The notes: a model not told the origin generated them from the sequence alone. Positions 33,011 through 41,012 are shown, counted from the first letter of the stretch. The stretch is 62,561 nt of DNA from a virus (IMGVR_UViG_3300045993_000669:1-62561), one strand, 5' to 3'. Made by a program: numbers and translations.

Positions 33011-33249
33011 CCTACGTTCCCTCCCTTGAGTCCGCAGTCGCCCTCTGGCAAGCGGTCTTTGTAAAAAGGATCATCCGGATGGGCTTTGAGATAACCGGCG
33101 GATAACGTCCAGGACCACATCATACAGGCGGACGCGAGGCAGAAAACGTTGCTTGGAACAAAGCCATCGGACTCTCGATTGTATGAGCCGTCGCTATCAA
33201 TAATACGCGCCATTGGGCACCATTTCGTTTTGGCCTCGTCCTCGGTCAT
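33007..33249 (-). CDS. Small Cys/Trp-containing protein (hypothetical)
   Basis: 80 residues from ATG 33249, chosen because it overlaps the upstream stop. It carries four Cys (WCPMAR, NVFCLASACMMWSW, GDCGLKG), compatible with metal binding. No family recognised. Confidence 0.5.
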   Translation of the reverse strand: MTEDEAKTKWCPMARIIDSDGSYNRESDGFVPSNVFCLASACMMWSWTLSAGYLKAHPDDPFYKDRLPEGDCGLKGGNVG

Positions 33250-33485
33250 CCCTTCGCCCCCTTCTTCCGTTCGCCCGTGACCATCTTCACGTCGGCCGCC
33301 AGCATATGCACCGCCATATCCGCGTCCGCATCCAGCACAGGAGGCCCAGCGGCGCCGTTCACCAGTTGCGCGGGGGTAGGCGGCGGCACCGCCCGCAGAA
33401 GCGCCTGTAGCCACCGCTGCACGTCCCGCACGCGGGCAGCATCGCCGGCCGGGATCTGAACTTTGAGTTCGATCAGGACCGTCAT
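33246..33485 (-). CDS. Small protein (hypothetical)
   Basis: 79 residues starting MTVLIELKVQIPAGDAARVR. A beta-helix order with a Pro-rich loop (VPPPTPAQ) and basic C-terminus (ERKKGAKG). It overlaps the exonuclease gene by four bases and probably belongs to the same leftward operon. Function unknown. Confidence 0.5.
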   Translation of the reverse strand: MTVLIELKVQIPAGDAARVRDVQRWLQALLRAVPPPTPAQLVNGAAGPPVLDADADMAVHMLAADVKMVTGERKKGAKG

Positions 33486-34240
33486 GCCAAATCCCCGAAT
33501 TTGTTGCCCAGCATCCCGGCCACGAGGGCGTCCAGTTCCGCGGGACTTCCGGGTTCCGGCCTGTCGCCGTATTCGGCCTCGGCCGGCGGCACGATCGCAG
33601 CGAACGCCTGATATGCTCCCAGGCTCACGGCCTTGGCTTGGAGGGCTTCCAGTTCGTCGGAAAACTGCTCCAACGCATCAGACAGTTTCTTGATGAACGC
33701 TTCGTCCCTGCCCGTCTCGGTCATGTAGAGCGGCATGCGGTTCTGATACGAGACGAAAATCGCCCTGTCCGCCTCGCACACGAAAAGCTGCCCCTGGACC
33801 TGACAAACGTAATCAGAGCCATGACCGAACAGCAGCCGCTCCAACTGCACCGGGATTGTCGGGCATTTCGACTCGGCTGTGATCGCAATCTTGTCTCCGG
33901 CCATCACCACGCGGTCAGGCGATGCGCCGAACCTGCCATCCTCGGTTTCAACAAAGCCGATTGCCTTGGTCTCGATGTCGTTCAGCATCTCCATCTGGGC
34001 CACGGCGAACTGTTCTTGCTCTCGCCCGTCCTGGATATGGGAAATGCGATCAAGGCTGTCCGCCTGCCATCGCAACAAACGTCCGGCGATGATCCTGACC
34101 GCGTATTTATGACGCGCCTCCGCCAGTTTCTGGGTCTTCGGCGTAATTACATGGTGGAACTCCGAAGCCGTGGGAATCACGGCCCGTCGTTGATACCAAT
34201 CCGCGCTCCCCTGCGATAAATCCCAAAACAATCGTGCCAT
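33482..34240 (-). CDS. YqaJ-like/lambda-exonuclease-type recombination nuclease
   Basis: 252 residues from ATG 34240, next to the DnaQ-like gene. It begins WDLSQGSADWYQRRAVIPTAS, then PDRVVMAGDKIAITAESKCP (the D-x-n-E-x-K catalytic core near residue 122), and DYVCQVQGQLFVCE. This is the order of YqaJ/lambda Exo-type 5'-3' exonucleases that degrade one strand for recombination. It works with the nearby ERF annealase. Longer N-terminal reading to 34438 overlaps the upstream gene and is excluded. Confidence 0.7.
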   Translation of the reverse strand: MARLFWDLSQGSADWYQRRAVIPTASEFHHVITPKTQKLAEARHKYAVRIIAGRLLRWQADSLDRISHIQDGREQEQFAVAQMEMLNDIETKAIGFVETEDGRFGASPDRVVMAGDKIAITAESKCPTIPVQLERLLFGHGSDYVCQVQGQLFVCEADRAIFVSYQNRMPLYMTETGRDEAFIKKLSDALEQFSDELEALQAKAVSLGAYQAFAAIVPPAEAEYGDRPEPGSPAELDALVAGMLGNKFGDLA

Positions 34241-34833
34241 TACACGCCACCCCTGATCTTGAAATAGATGCGGGCACAGGCCCGGGCATCGACCAGGGCA
34301 TCGTGGGCGCCGGGCAGTTCCTCGCCAAAGAAGTGCTTGATGGCCTCGCCAAGATTGGGAGACTTCGGCCCCGTGAACCCAGCCGCGATCTGCCGCTCCG
34401 TTGGCGGGAGTTTCAGGATGGGCTTTGCCGCCGCGCATGTGTCAAACGAAGCCCGCTTCTCGATAGCTTCGATGAAATCCCGCTCGATGCCGTAGCGGGT
34501 CATGGCGATCCGCATAATCCGATCATCGAACGGTGTATTGTGTGCCACCCGGAGCGAGCAAACACCCTGCGACATGATGTATGCCGCTACAGCCTCGTTT
34601 TCTGGCACGCCTTCGTCCATTGCGCGCTCATGGCTGATGCCGTGGATCGCGGTGACCTCAGGCGATATCGTCCATCCGTTCGGCTTGATGATCATCGTCT
34701 TGGCCCGCGCCTCAGTGCCGTCGTCAGCGTGGCGGATGAGCGCGATCTGCACCAAATGAGGCTGGTTCGGATCGTTCGACCGTGCCTTGAAATCCGGCAG
34801 GCCGGTTGTCTCCACGTCGTACACGAGGATCAT
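34240..34833 (-). CDS. DnaQ-like 3'-5' exonuclease
   Basis: 197 residues. The DEDDh exonuclease motifs are clear: DVETTG (residues 6-11), AHNTPFDDR (~96-104) and HDALVDARA (~176-184). This family acts in proofreading and RNA/DNA end trimming. It lies between the ERF gene and the YqaJ-like nuclease gene, so it likely trims ends in recombination. It overlaps its upstream neighbour by four bases. Confidence 0.8.
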   Translation of the reverse strand: MILVYDVETTGLPDFKARSNDPNQPHLVQIALIRHADDGTEARAKTMIIKPNGWTISPEVTAIHGISHERAMDEGVPENEAVAAYIMSQGVCSLRVAHNTPFDDRIMRIAMTRYGIERDFIEAIEKRASFDTCAAAKPILKLPPTERQIAAGFTGPKSPNLGEAIKHFFGEELPGAHDALVDARACARIYFKIRGGV

Positions 34834-35618
34834 GTTTGCGCCTCCCTTTTCTTGTTCTGGGCGATGAACCCAAGCAACATATTCTTCACGGCGAGGTAGG
34901 GCGCTCCGTTCTCCAATTCCTCGAAACTGTGGATCGTGCCCCCACCGTCCACGTTCTGGAACATACGTTGCAGTATCACGCTTTCCTGTTGTCTGGCCTC
35001 AACGCAGAGGTCGGCCAATTCCTGCACCATTGCGCCGTCGATGAACTTCTGCCCGCCCCTCACCCCGTCGTCGTCCATGTTCGCGAAAACGACGTTGAAC
35101 GCCCCGCAAAGGGCATACCGTTTCAGGTAGGTCTCGGTCGATCCGCCGCCGTGCAGCACGGTTTTGACCGCTTTCCCCTGCGGCCCCATCGTGTCGGCGG
35201 GCGCCTCGCGGTGGTACAGTTTGGTGTGCCGGCCAAGCGAAACGGACACTTCGACGCGGATGTTTCCAGGGGTCAGCGGCGGTATCGTGTTCGATGATAC
35301 CGAAAACCCGTGCTTGACGTAGATCGGCCGGATCGCGGCGTCCACGTGTTCCAGTTTGGCATACATGCTCCGGGTCTGGCTGTTCTCGGTGCGGCGCACC
35401 ACGGGCATGATCTCGGCTTGGCATAGGTTCATCGCGGCGTTGAACGCTTCCTCGGCCTGCCGCGCCTGTTCCCGCTCTTGCAGCGCCACCAGCCTGTCGA
35501 ACATCTCCGGGTTCAGGTCCGGCGAACTGGCCAGTTGCAGGATGCGGGTTAGGATTGCTCCGCTGTCGGACGTGGCAACCGCGCCCTCCGGCACAACGGC
35601 GATCTCGGTGTCTGTCAT
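34830..35618 (-). CDS. erf: ERF family single-strand annealing protein
   Basis: 262 residues from ATG 35618. Residues ~55-190 match the ERF domain (YAKLEHVDAAIRPIYVKHGF, then GGSTETYLKRYALCGAFNVV). ERF anneals complementary single strands during phage recombination or end joining. The nuclease and DnaQ-like genes follow it, forming a recombination cassette. It overlaps the upstream gene by four bases. Confidence 0.8.
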   Translation of the reverse strand: MTDTEIAVVPEGAVATSDSGAILTRILQLASSPDLNPEMFDRLVALQEREQARQAEEAFNAAMNLCQAEIMPVVRRTENSQTRSMYAKLEHVDAAIRPIYVKHGFSVSSNTIPPLTPGNIRVEVSVSLGRHTKLYHREAPADTMGPQGKAVKTVLHGGGSTETYLKRYALCGAFNVVFANMDDDGVRGGQKFIDGAMVQELADLCVEARQQESVILQRMFQNVDGGGTIHSFEELENGAPYLAVKNMLLGFIAQNKKREAQT

Positions 35619-36016
35619 GGCTCGTCCTTCCATTCTCCGGCTTCGATCAGGAACGCGCGGGCCTCGGCGCACAACGCTTCCAACTTCACGATGCAGTCTT
35701 GCTGTAGGGTCGCCGTGCGCGTCGTGCTGTGAAGTCTGGCAACGATGTCGTTCCGCTTTTGCTTTGCGAGGATGGCGACGACTTCCTGTTCGGCTCGATG
35801 GCCAAATCCGATACGGGACTCACCGCCAATCTGGAATCCTTCATTGGTGGAATACCTTGGTTTCCGTTTGAACCGCCTGCCTCCAATAATGATCTGTGTA
35901 TCCGTCACGCGGTCGATCTTCCGGCGCGCATAACGCGGCATCCATCCGCCTTCAAACTCGATCACCTCATCCCCAGGCCCCAGGTCGGCCAGCGTCCGCT
36001 CCTTTGTGTCGGTCAT
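35615..36016 (-). CDS. Hypothetical protein upstream of erf
   Basis: 133 residues from ATG 36016. Begins MTDTKERTLADLGPGDEVIE. The first half is beta-rich with basic turns (YARRKIDRVTDTQIIIGGRR), the second half helical (KQKRNDIVARLHSTTRTATL). A regulatory or recombination-accessory role is possible, but no family is recognised. A longer frame to 36304 covers a divergent promoter and is excluded. Confidence 0.5.
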   Translation of the reverse strand: MTDTKERTLADLGPGDEVIEFEGGWMPRYARRKIDRVTDTQIIIGGRRFKRKPRYSTNEGFQIGGESRIGFGHRAEQEVVAILAKQKRNDIVARLHSTTRTATLQQDCIVKLEALCAEARAFLIEAGEWKDEP

Positions 36017-36258
36017 GCCCCCTCTCCCGTCGCGTCCTCGATGCCCGCCTTCACGGCCAGCAGCCGCTCGGCCAGCGCGCCGCACTCGGAGGGGGAAAGG
36101 TAGAGGCACAAATCGATGCCGAGTTTTAGTGTCGTGACCTGCACGCTCACAAAATCCATGGCGGTTTCGCTGGTATAACGGAACCCTGTTGCCTTGATAC
36201 GGACTTTCTCGCCGCCAATCTTCAGCGGCTCGGAATTGATGACAACGTGGTCGGACAT
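36013..36258 (-). CDS. Small beta-rich protein (hypothetical)
   Basis: 81 residues, the first gene of the leftward recombination operon. Alternating hydrophobic strands (EKVRIKATGFRYTSETAMDF) precede a helical end. It is divergent from 36360. Function unknown. Confidence 0.55.
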   Translation of the reverse strand: MSDHVVINSEPLKIGGEKVRIKATGFRYTSETAMDFVSVQVTTLKLGIDLCLYLSPSECGALAERLLAVKAGIEDATGEGA

Positions 36259-36359
36259 CTGGATTCTCCCGTGTGTTCCGCTCTTTCATACTACCCCGCT
36301 CCATATGCTACTAGCGCAAAAGTGTTGACCGCGCCAGATTTCCGCACCATCCTCCGACC
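36259..36359. promoter_or_regulatory. Divergent promoter region
   Basis: About 100 bases between the divergent 36013 and 36360 genes. TTGACC at 36325-36330 could serve as a rightward -35, with a weak -10 17 bases later. Leftward, TAGTAT lies 35 bases upstream of ATG 36258. The region is not otherwise coding. The small XRE-like gene beginning at 36360 is a candidate regulator. Confidence 0.35.
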
Positions 36360-36584
36360 ATGGACCAACCCCTCTCTATCCCGACGCCCGAAATCGTCCG
36401 CAAGGCAGCGGCCGCCCGGGGCCTGTCGATCAACGAGATGAGCCGCCGCGCCAAAAAGCACCCGGACCTGTTCCGCCGCTGGGCGAGAGGCAACAACGCG
36501 TCCCAGGAGACGATCCAGGCGTGGCTGGACGTGATCAACGCCACCCCGCTCCAACCCCAAACCGATCAGGACACCCATGTCTGA
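36360..36584 (+). CDS. Small XRE/Cro-like helix-turn-helix protein
   Basis: 74 residues. IVRKAAAARGLSINEMSRRA followed by DLFRRWARGNNASQETIQAW has the helix-turn-helix order of small Cro/CI-type regulators. It lies at the start of the rightward early region, next to the divergent recombination operon, which is where a phage switch regulator is often found. It overlaps the next gene by eight bases. Confidence 0.55.
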   Translation: MDQPLSIPTPEIVRKAAAARGLSINEMSRRAKKHPDLFRRWARGNNASQETIQAWLDVINATPLQPQTDQDTHV

Positions 36585-37134
36585 AACCAATGGCCCAGGC
36601 CGCGCCACGCCAGAGCAGATCGCCAAAGCCCTGGCGGAATACACGACCCTGAAGACCGAAAGCAGGCGCGTGGCCGGCAAGATCAGCACCGTCCTGAAGA
36701 TGTTCGAGAAGGACGGGGGGAGCCGCAAGGCGCTGAAGGCGCTGCACGACAGCCTCAATCTAAACAAGGACGAGGCGGCGGCGGATTTGCGGGAACGCGT
36801 GCGGTACTTGGCGCTCTACGACCGCGCCGGGATTTTCACGAAGGCGACCCAAGCCAGCCTTGATCTGGGCGTGGAATTGGGCGCTTCCGTGAAGACGGCG
36901 ACCGGGGATGCCGGGGCTGGCCTCGCCCGTGCCCGTGCCCATGCTGACGGCTACAACAGCGGGAAACTGGGCGCCTCGGTGGAGGACAACGTATTCGTGC
37001 CGGGGACGCCTGAGTTCGTGGCATGGCGCAACGGCCACGCTGACGGTGCCTCCGATCGCGCGGAGCGGCTGGGCGAAGTGGCGCCCGCACCCACGCGGCG
37101 GGGCAAGGGCAGGGGCGCGGGGGCTGCGGCATGA
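36577..37134 (+). CDS. GapR-like N-terminus with RMF-like C-terminus
   Basis: 185 residues. Residues ~10-95 are a helical, lysine-rich domain (AKALAEYTTLKTESRRVAGK ... LRERVRYLALYDRAGIF) with some resemblance to GapR/DUF2312 nucleoid proteins of alphaproteobacteria. Residues ~118-160 (ARAHADGYNSGKLGA...EFVAWRNGHADG) resemble ribosome modulation factor-like domains. It overlaps both neighbours. The assignment is tentative; a DNA-topology or ribosome-silencing role would fit either domain. Confidence 0.5.
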   Translation: MSETNGPGRATPEQIAKALAEYTTLKTESRRVAGKISTVLKMFEKDGGSRKALKALHDSLNLNKDEAAADLRERVRYLALYDRAGIFTKATQASLDLGVELGASVKTATGDAGAGLARARAHADGYNSGKLGASVEDNVFVPGTPEFVAWRNGHADGASDRAERLGEVAPAPTRRGKGRGAGAAA

Positions 37135-37430
37135 GCGACCGTTACATTCTCGACGCCGCCGGGCAGCCGGTTCATGAGCCGGACCTTAACACGTGGGGCA
37201 GTTGGTTCGAGACCGCCGAACGCCACGTCGCGAAAGATCAAATCGGGGATGTGTGTGTCTCGACGGTTTTCCTTGCTTTGGACCACAGATTTGGCGGGGG
37301 CGGCGACCCGGTTTTATGGGAGACCATGATCTTTCAAGGTCCGCACGATGGCTACCAGGAACGGTACACGTCGCGCGCCGCTGCCGAAGCGGGCCACGCG
37401 GCGGCGGTCAAACTGGTGCGGGCTGCGTAG
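37131..37430 (+). CDS. Conserved phage protein (hypothetical)
   Basis: 99 residues. WGSWFETAERHVAKDQIGDV plus VSTVFLALDHRFGGGGDPVL is a pattern I have seen in many bacteriophage proteins annotated without function. It overlaps the next gene by one base. Its role is not established. Confidence 0.6.
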   Translation: MSDRYILDAAGQPVHEPDLNTWGSWFETAERHVAKDQIGDVCVSTVFLALDHRFGGGGDPVLWETMIFQGPHDGYQERYTSRAAAEAGHAAAVKLVRAA

Positions 37431-37924
37431 TGCCCACCCGCGGCGATGTGGACTGGGACCCGCCGATGATCGCACGGCTGCGGGAGTTGTGGGCGCAGAC
37501 GGAGCCATTCCTGTCCACTGCGGCAATCGGGCGGGCCATGGGCTGCTCCAAGTCCGCCATCGTGGGCAAGGCGCACCGGCTGCATCTCCCCTCGCGCGCC
37601 AATCCCATTATCCGGGGCGATGGCACCCCGCCAAAGTCCAGCCCCGTTCCCCCACCCCAACAGAAGGCCCCCGCCGCCGTGCTTCACTTTCTCCCCACAC
37701 CCGCCCCTGAGCCGGACCCGCCCGCAAAGGCGGTGCTTCTGCCCGCCGCCAGCACGGCGCCGATGAAACTGTCCCCCCCGTGGTCGCGCTGCCATTGGCC
37801 GATAGGGGAACCCGGAACCCCCGCGTTCCGCTGGTGCGGCGAACGGGTGGCCGCGCCGCAGAAGCCCTATTGCCCCGAACACGCGGCGCGGGCTTTCACC
37901 AGAAGCCGCCACGACGCAGCATGA
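37430..37924 (+). CDS. gcrA: GcrA-type cell-cycle regulator
   Basis: 164 residues from GTG 37430 overlapping TAG of the upstream gene. Residues ~12-58 are the GcrA helix-turn-helix (MIARLRELWAQTEPFLSTAA, GRAMGCSKSAIVGKAHRLHL). The C-terminal zinc-ribbon-like part (CHWPIGEPGTPAFRWCG and YCPEHAARAF) is the other hallmark. GcrA works with sigma70 and methylated GANTC sites in alphaproteobacteria. The middle is Pro-rich. A phage copy would redirect host transcription; the adjacent methyltransferase suggests a partner. Confidence 0.75.
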   Translation: MPTRGDVDWDPPMIARLRELWAQTEPFLSTAAIGRAMGCSKSAIVGKAHRLHLPSRANPIIRGDGTPPKSSPVPPPQQKAPAAVLHFLPTPAPEPDPPAKAVLLPAASTAPMKLSPPWSRCHWPIGEPGTPAFRWCGERVAAPQKPYCPEHAARAFTRSRHDAA

Positions 37925-38073
37925 TCGAGAGCGTCCAAACTCTCTGCGATGCCTGCGCGTATGTTCCTCTTTCACTAAAAGAGGGCAAGGAACACGGCGC
38001 ATTTTTCCTGTTCGGCCTTTTCTGGGTTTTGTTCTTTGCTTTTTGGTACACATTCGGAAAACGTCGTGACTGA
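37921..38073 (+). CDS. Small membrane protein with CxxC (hypothetical)
   Basis: 50 residues starting MIESVQTLCDACAYVPLSLK. One hydrophobic segment (GAFFLFGLFWVLFFAFWYTFG) lies near the C-terminus, and a CDAC motif lies in the N-terminal part. ATG overlaps the gcrA stop (ATGA). Function unknown. Confidence 0.5.
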   Translation: MIESVQTLCDACAYVPLSLKEGKEHGAFFLFGLFWVLFFAFWYTFGKRRD

Positions 38074-38245
38074 GATTGCAGGCCTCTCCTGCGCGTGCGG
38101 CGAGACGGACCTGATCGCGGTGGCGCCCGGATCGGAGCCGGAAAAGGTGGACCTGTTTACCGCCCGCATCGCGATCTCCCATGGCACCCCCGCCGTGGCT
38201 TGGTGCGCCGCGTGCTGGCCCACGAAAGCGGCGGCGGTAAGGTGA
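38066..38245 (+). CDS. Small zinc-finger-like protein (hypothetical)
   Basis: 59 residues from GTG 38066 overlapping the previous stop. Two Cys pairs, CACG near residue 9 and WCAACW near residue 49, would suit one zinc ion. It overlaps the resolvase start by four bases, so it may be translated with it. Function unknown. Confidence 0.5.
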   Translation: MTEIAGLSCACGETDLIAVAPGSEPEKVDLFTARIAISHGTPAVAWCAACWPTKAAAVR

Positions 38246-38751
38246 CGGACTACGCCCCGCTCCCCGGCGTGATCCTGTTCCTGGATTTGGCGGGCACCAT
38301 CGGCTGGGCGGCAGGGCGCAAGGGCGACGATCCCCCGGCGATGGGCGCGATCAAACTCCCGGACGGCCCGCACTACGGCAACCGGCTGATGGCGGCGGAG
38401 AACGCGCTGATCGATTTGATCGAGACGCACCGGCCCGCCAGGATCGTCTGTGAGGCGCCGCTGAGGCTCAAGGCGCAATCCAACGCTGCGACGGCCCGCT
38501 GGCTGTATGGCCTGTTGGCCTACTGCCACGGCGAGGCTGCGCGATACCAACTGCCTGTGGAGGAAGTGGACGCCGACAAATGCCGCAAGGCGGTGCTGGG
38601 CCAATCGCGGGTGACGGCGGACCAGAAGGCGCGGGGGCTGACGATGAAAATCCTTTCGTTGCGATATTGCCGATATCGGGGATGGAACCCACCGACGCAC
38701 GATGCCGCCGATGCCGCGGTGATGTTCTATTACGTAATGACGAGGCGATGA
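38242..38751 (+). CDS. RuvC-like Holliday-junction resolvase
   Basis: 169 residues from GTG 38242. The RNase-H-fold acidic residues appear in the expected order: FLDLAGTIGW (first Asp near residue 14), IVCEAPL (Glu near residue 65) and HDAADAAVMF (last pair near residue 155). Such enzymes cut recombination and replication junctions, clearing DNA for packaging. It completes the recombination set with ERF and the nuclease genes. Confidence 0.75.
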   Translation: MTDYAPLPGVILFLDLAGTIGWAAGRKGDDPPAMGAIKLPDGPHYGNRLMAAENALIDLIETHRPARIVCEAPLRLKAQSNAATARWLYGLLAYCHGEAARYQLPVEEVDADKCRKAVLGQSRVTADQKARGLTMKILSLRYCRYRGWNPPTHDAADAAVMFYYVMTRR

Positions 38752-38812
38752 GACTCTTTGAATTAACTAAGGAATGTTGTAGGTTCGTTCCGTCGCGTGG
38801 AATAATCCACCG

Positions 38813-38945
38813 GCCCAAGGCTGGGCTAGGATCGGCGTGTCCGGGACAGGCAGGGCGTGGCAGGCATGGCTGGTCAGGGATCGGCAAGGCTTGGCGGGGC
38901 AGGGATCGGCGCGGCAAGGCGAGGCAATCGGGGCGGGGCAGCAAT
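38813..38945 (+). repeat. Pentamer-periodic GGC array 1
   Basis: The + strand reads NGGCN about every five bases for ~130 bases (AAGGC TGGGC TAGGA TCGGC ... GCAAG GCTTG GCGGG). The unit is degenerate but the 5-base phase is kept. It lies in a ~300-base gap between the resolvase gene and 39054. No stop-codon-bounded gene fits it. A similar array lies at 40220 and an inverted one at 53925. Confidence 0.75.
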
Positions 38946-38978
38946 GTCCCGCCTTTCGCTATTGCGAGCGACGCACAA

Positions 38979-38987
38979 TGGTATAAG
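38979..38987 (+). promoter_or_regulatory. Extended -10 promoter candidate for 39054
   Basis: TGGTATAAG has the TGn-TATAAT-like extended -10 form, 66 bases before ATG 39054. There is no good -35. It lies at the end of array 1 and would drive the two genes between arrays 1 and 2. Confidence 0.35.
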
Positions 38988-39053
38988 GTGACCGGCGGCG
39001 GCAGGGGTGCGCTAACACCCCAGACCGCCTGATCCGAACCTTGGAGATGAGCC

Positions 39054-39671
39054 ATGGCCCGAACTGTGAAAAAGCCTACCACGAATCCGTCTCAGACGCA
39101 GGGCATTGAGTTGCCGCGTTTCGATCTTCAACGAATGCAAATCCGACTGATCGGGGACGCCCCGCTGATTTGCCACGCATGGAGCCAAAAAGCCAAACAG
39201 CAAATGCTGGACAAACAGACGAAGCAGGCCAAGGCTGCGCGAGCGGCCAAGGACCCGATGCAGGACTTCCTTGATAGCCTCTATCCTTTTCCCGGCGGCG
39301 GATACGGCTTCCCCGCTATTGGGTTGAAGTCTTCCGCCGTCGATGCGTGTTCTCATGTTGAGGGAATAACGAAAGTCGAAGCGCGCGGCGCATTCCACAT
39401 CCAGGCCGAACTGGTAAAGATTGAAAGTGGCGAACCAACCATGCGCGAAGACATGGTAAGAGTCGGCCTTGGAACGGCTGACATCCGATATCGCGGACAG
39501 TTTTTAAAGTGGGCGATCAATGTTCCGATCACGTTCAACGCCGGGGTGTTGTCCGTTGGGCAGATCACAAATCTGTTCAACGTCGCCGGATTTTCAATCG
39601 GAATCGGCGAATGGCGGCCGCAGCGGGACGGCATGTTCGGGCTGTTCCACGTTGCCCGCGAGGGCGAATAA
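39054..39671 (+). CDS. Conserved phage protein between pentamer arrays (hypothetical)
   Basis: 205 residues. LPRFDLQRMQIRLIGDAPLI, then GGGYGFPAIGLKSSAVDA and MVRVGLGTADIRYRGQF form a pattern I recognise from proteins in many phages annotated only as hypothetical. It ends RDGMFGLFHVAREGE. Adjacent to recombination and replication genes, it may be a DNA-binding or replication accessory protein, but this is inference. Confidence 0.6.
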   Translation: MARTVKKPTTNPSQTQGIELPRFDLQRMQIRLIGDAPLICHAWSQKAKQQMLDKQTKQAKAARAAKDPMQDFLDSLYPFPGGGYGFPAIGLKSSAVDACSHVEGITKVEARGAFHIQAELVKIESGEPTMREDMVRVGLGTADIRYRGQFLKWAINVPITFNAGVLSVGQITNLFNVAGFSIGIGEWRPQRDGMFGLFHVAREGE

Positions 39672-40219
39672 TGGCAGCGCGTCCATCAAGGCGGCAGGCG
39701 GAACCGGCCCGTCCGCCGCCGCGACCGGCCAATCCGCAAATGATTTATCGTTTCACGGCTGGGGCGCAACTTCCGGTGGACGCGCAAACTGCTGGCGAGG
39801 CGTTGGAACGGATACGGCGGCACCGTGGGGCGTTCTTCACGCCGGCCGATGTCGTGGAGGCGTCCCGCTTGCCCCGGGCGTCGTTGCATCGTTGTTTCGA
39901 ATGGGATGATGCGGTGGCGGCGGCTGCCCACCGGATCACGCAGGCCGGATACCTCATCCGGCACGTCGAAGTCATTCCGGCCGCCGGGACGAACACGCCG
40001 CCGGCGAGGGCTTTTGTTTCTGTCACTCAGGACGGCGGGCGGTCGCGGTCTTACACGTCGATAAGTGCGGCGATGCAAGACGCAGGATTCCGCGCGCAAA
40101 TACTGGCCCAGGCACTCGCGGACGTTGAGTCGTTCGTCCGGCGGTATGACCAGTATTATGGCGTTGCTGAATTGATGTCGGTGGTAACCGCGAAGATCAA
40201 AACGGCGGCGGCGGAGTAG
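39671..40219 (+). CDS. Hypothetical protein with AAATGATTT site
   Basis: 182 residues from ATG 39671, overlapping the previous stop (TAATG). A short basic N-terminus (ARPSRRQAEPARPPPRPANP) is followed by a helical domain (FFTPADVVEASRLPRASLHR). The site at 39738 lies in codons for QMIY, an unusual A/T-rich stretch in the gene. Function unknown. Confidence 0.5.
   Translation: MAARPSRRQAEPARPPPRPANPQMIYRFTAGAQLPVDAQTAGEALERIRRHRGAFFTPADVVEASRLPRASLHRCFEWDDAVAAAAHRITQAGYLIRHVEVIPAAGTNTPPARAFVSVTQDGGRSRSYTSISAAMQDAGFRAQILAQALADVESFVRRYDQYYGVAELMSVVTAKIKTAAAE
39738..39746 (+). promoter_or_regulatory. Dispersed AAATGATTT site 4
   Basis: Context CGCAAATGATTTATC inside the 39671 gene. It is preceded by AATCCG, as is the site at 41122 (AATCCGCAAATGATTTA in both). 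Confidence 0.55.
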
Positions 40220-40688
40220 ACTTGGCAGGCGAGGCATGGCGCGTCCACGCAAGGCGGGGAGCGGCGCGGTAAGGACGGGCTGGGCGGGGCATGGCAGGCC
40301 AGGACGGGCAAGGCGTGGAGTGGCCGGGATCGGCTCGGAACGGCTGGGCAGGGCAGGCGTGGAACGGCAGGGTGCGGCATGGCATGTCGCGGCGGGTCTA
40401 GGCGAGGCAGGCGAGGTTGGGCACGGCTAGGACGGGCGTGGAGTGGCATGGCGAGGCTGGGCAGGCGTGGCGGGTCGGGGCACGGTCGGGCGGGGCGCGG
40501 CTGGGACGGGCGCGGCAGGGCAGCCAAGGCGGGGCATGGCAACGCACGGCGAGGCAGGCACGGAATGGCAGGGCGAGCAAGGGCACGGTGGGTCAAGGCA
40601 TGGCAGGGCAGGCGAGGAGTGGCACGGCAAGGATCGGCAAGGAATGGCACGGCGCGGCGCGGCTCGGCAGGCTTGGATCGGGAACGGC
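40220..40688 (+). repeat. Pentamer-periodic GGC array 2
   Basis: About 470 bases of degenerate NGGCN units in near-perfect 5-base phase, for example GGCAA GGCGT GGAGT GGCCG, then GGCAG GGCAG GCGTG. Long open frames exist in all six frames because of the composition, not because of coding. It runs straight into the start of the 40689 gene. It is the longest of the three arrays and is bracketed by sites at 39738 and 41122. Confidence 0.8.
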
Positions 40689-41012
40689 ATGAGCCTGACC
40701 GACTACCAGATCAGGAGCCTTCGCACCCTGGCAGCCGCGGGCGTGCCTCTGCCGGATATCGCGAAGCAGTTGGGCGTGCCGGTTTCCCGCGTCAGCCACG
40801 CGGCCCATTCGCTGGGGGTTGTCCTGACGACGAAGCGTTACAAGACCAGGATGGAGAAGCGCGCGGCCAGGGACACAGATGCGTCGAAGGCGGAACGGAC
40901 GCTGGCGACGGCGCACGCGCTGAACGACGCCAAGACCGCGCTCCGCCGGGAGATCGCGCTGGCGAAGGCCGAGGCGGCAACTTCGCCGCCGTACAGGGGA
41001 TCATGGGAATGA
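40689..41012 (+). CDS. HTH-like small protein downstream of array 2
   Basis: 107 residues from ATG 40689. MSLTDYQIRSLRTLAAAGVP, then DIAKQLGVPVSRVSHAAHSL, is a helix-turn-helix like those of small transcription factors. The C-terminal half is helical and basic (EKRAARDTDASKAERTLATA). It directly follows the pentamer array, whose last bases form its leader. DNA binding is likely; regulation of the array is speculative. Confidence 0.55.
   Translation: MSLTDYQIRSLRTLAAAGVPLPDIAKQLGVPVSRVSHAAHSLGVVLTTKRYKTRMEKRAARDTDASKAERTLATAHALNDAKTALRREIALAKAEAATSPPYRGSWE

Noticed and set aside
36835-37286. Leftward frames opposite the GapR/RMF-like gene
   Set aside because: No supporting motif; the + strand has a continuous overlapped operon.
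39509-39671. Extension of the 39671 gene upstream to 39509
   Set aside because: It would overlap the conserved 39054 gene for over 160 bases; ATG 39671 overlaps its stop exactly (TAATG).
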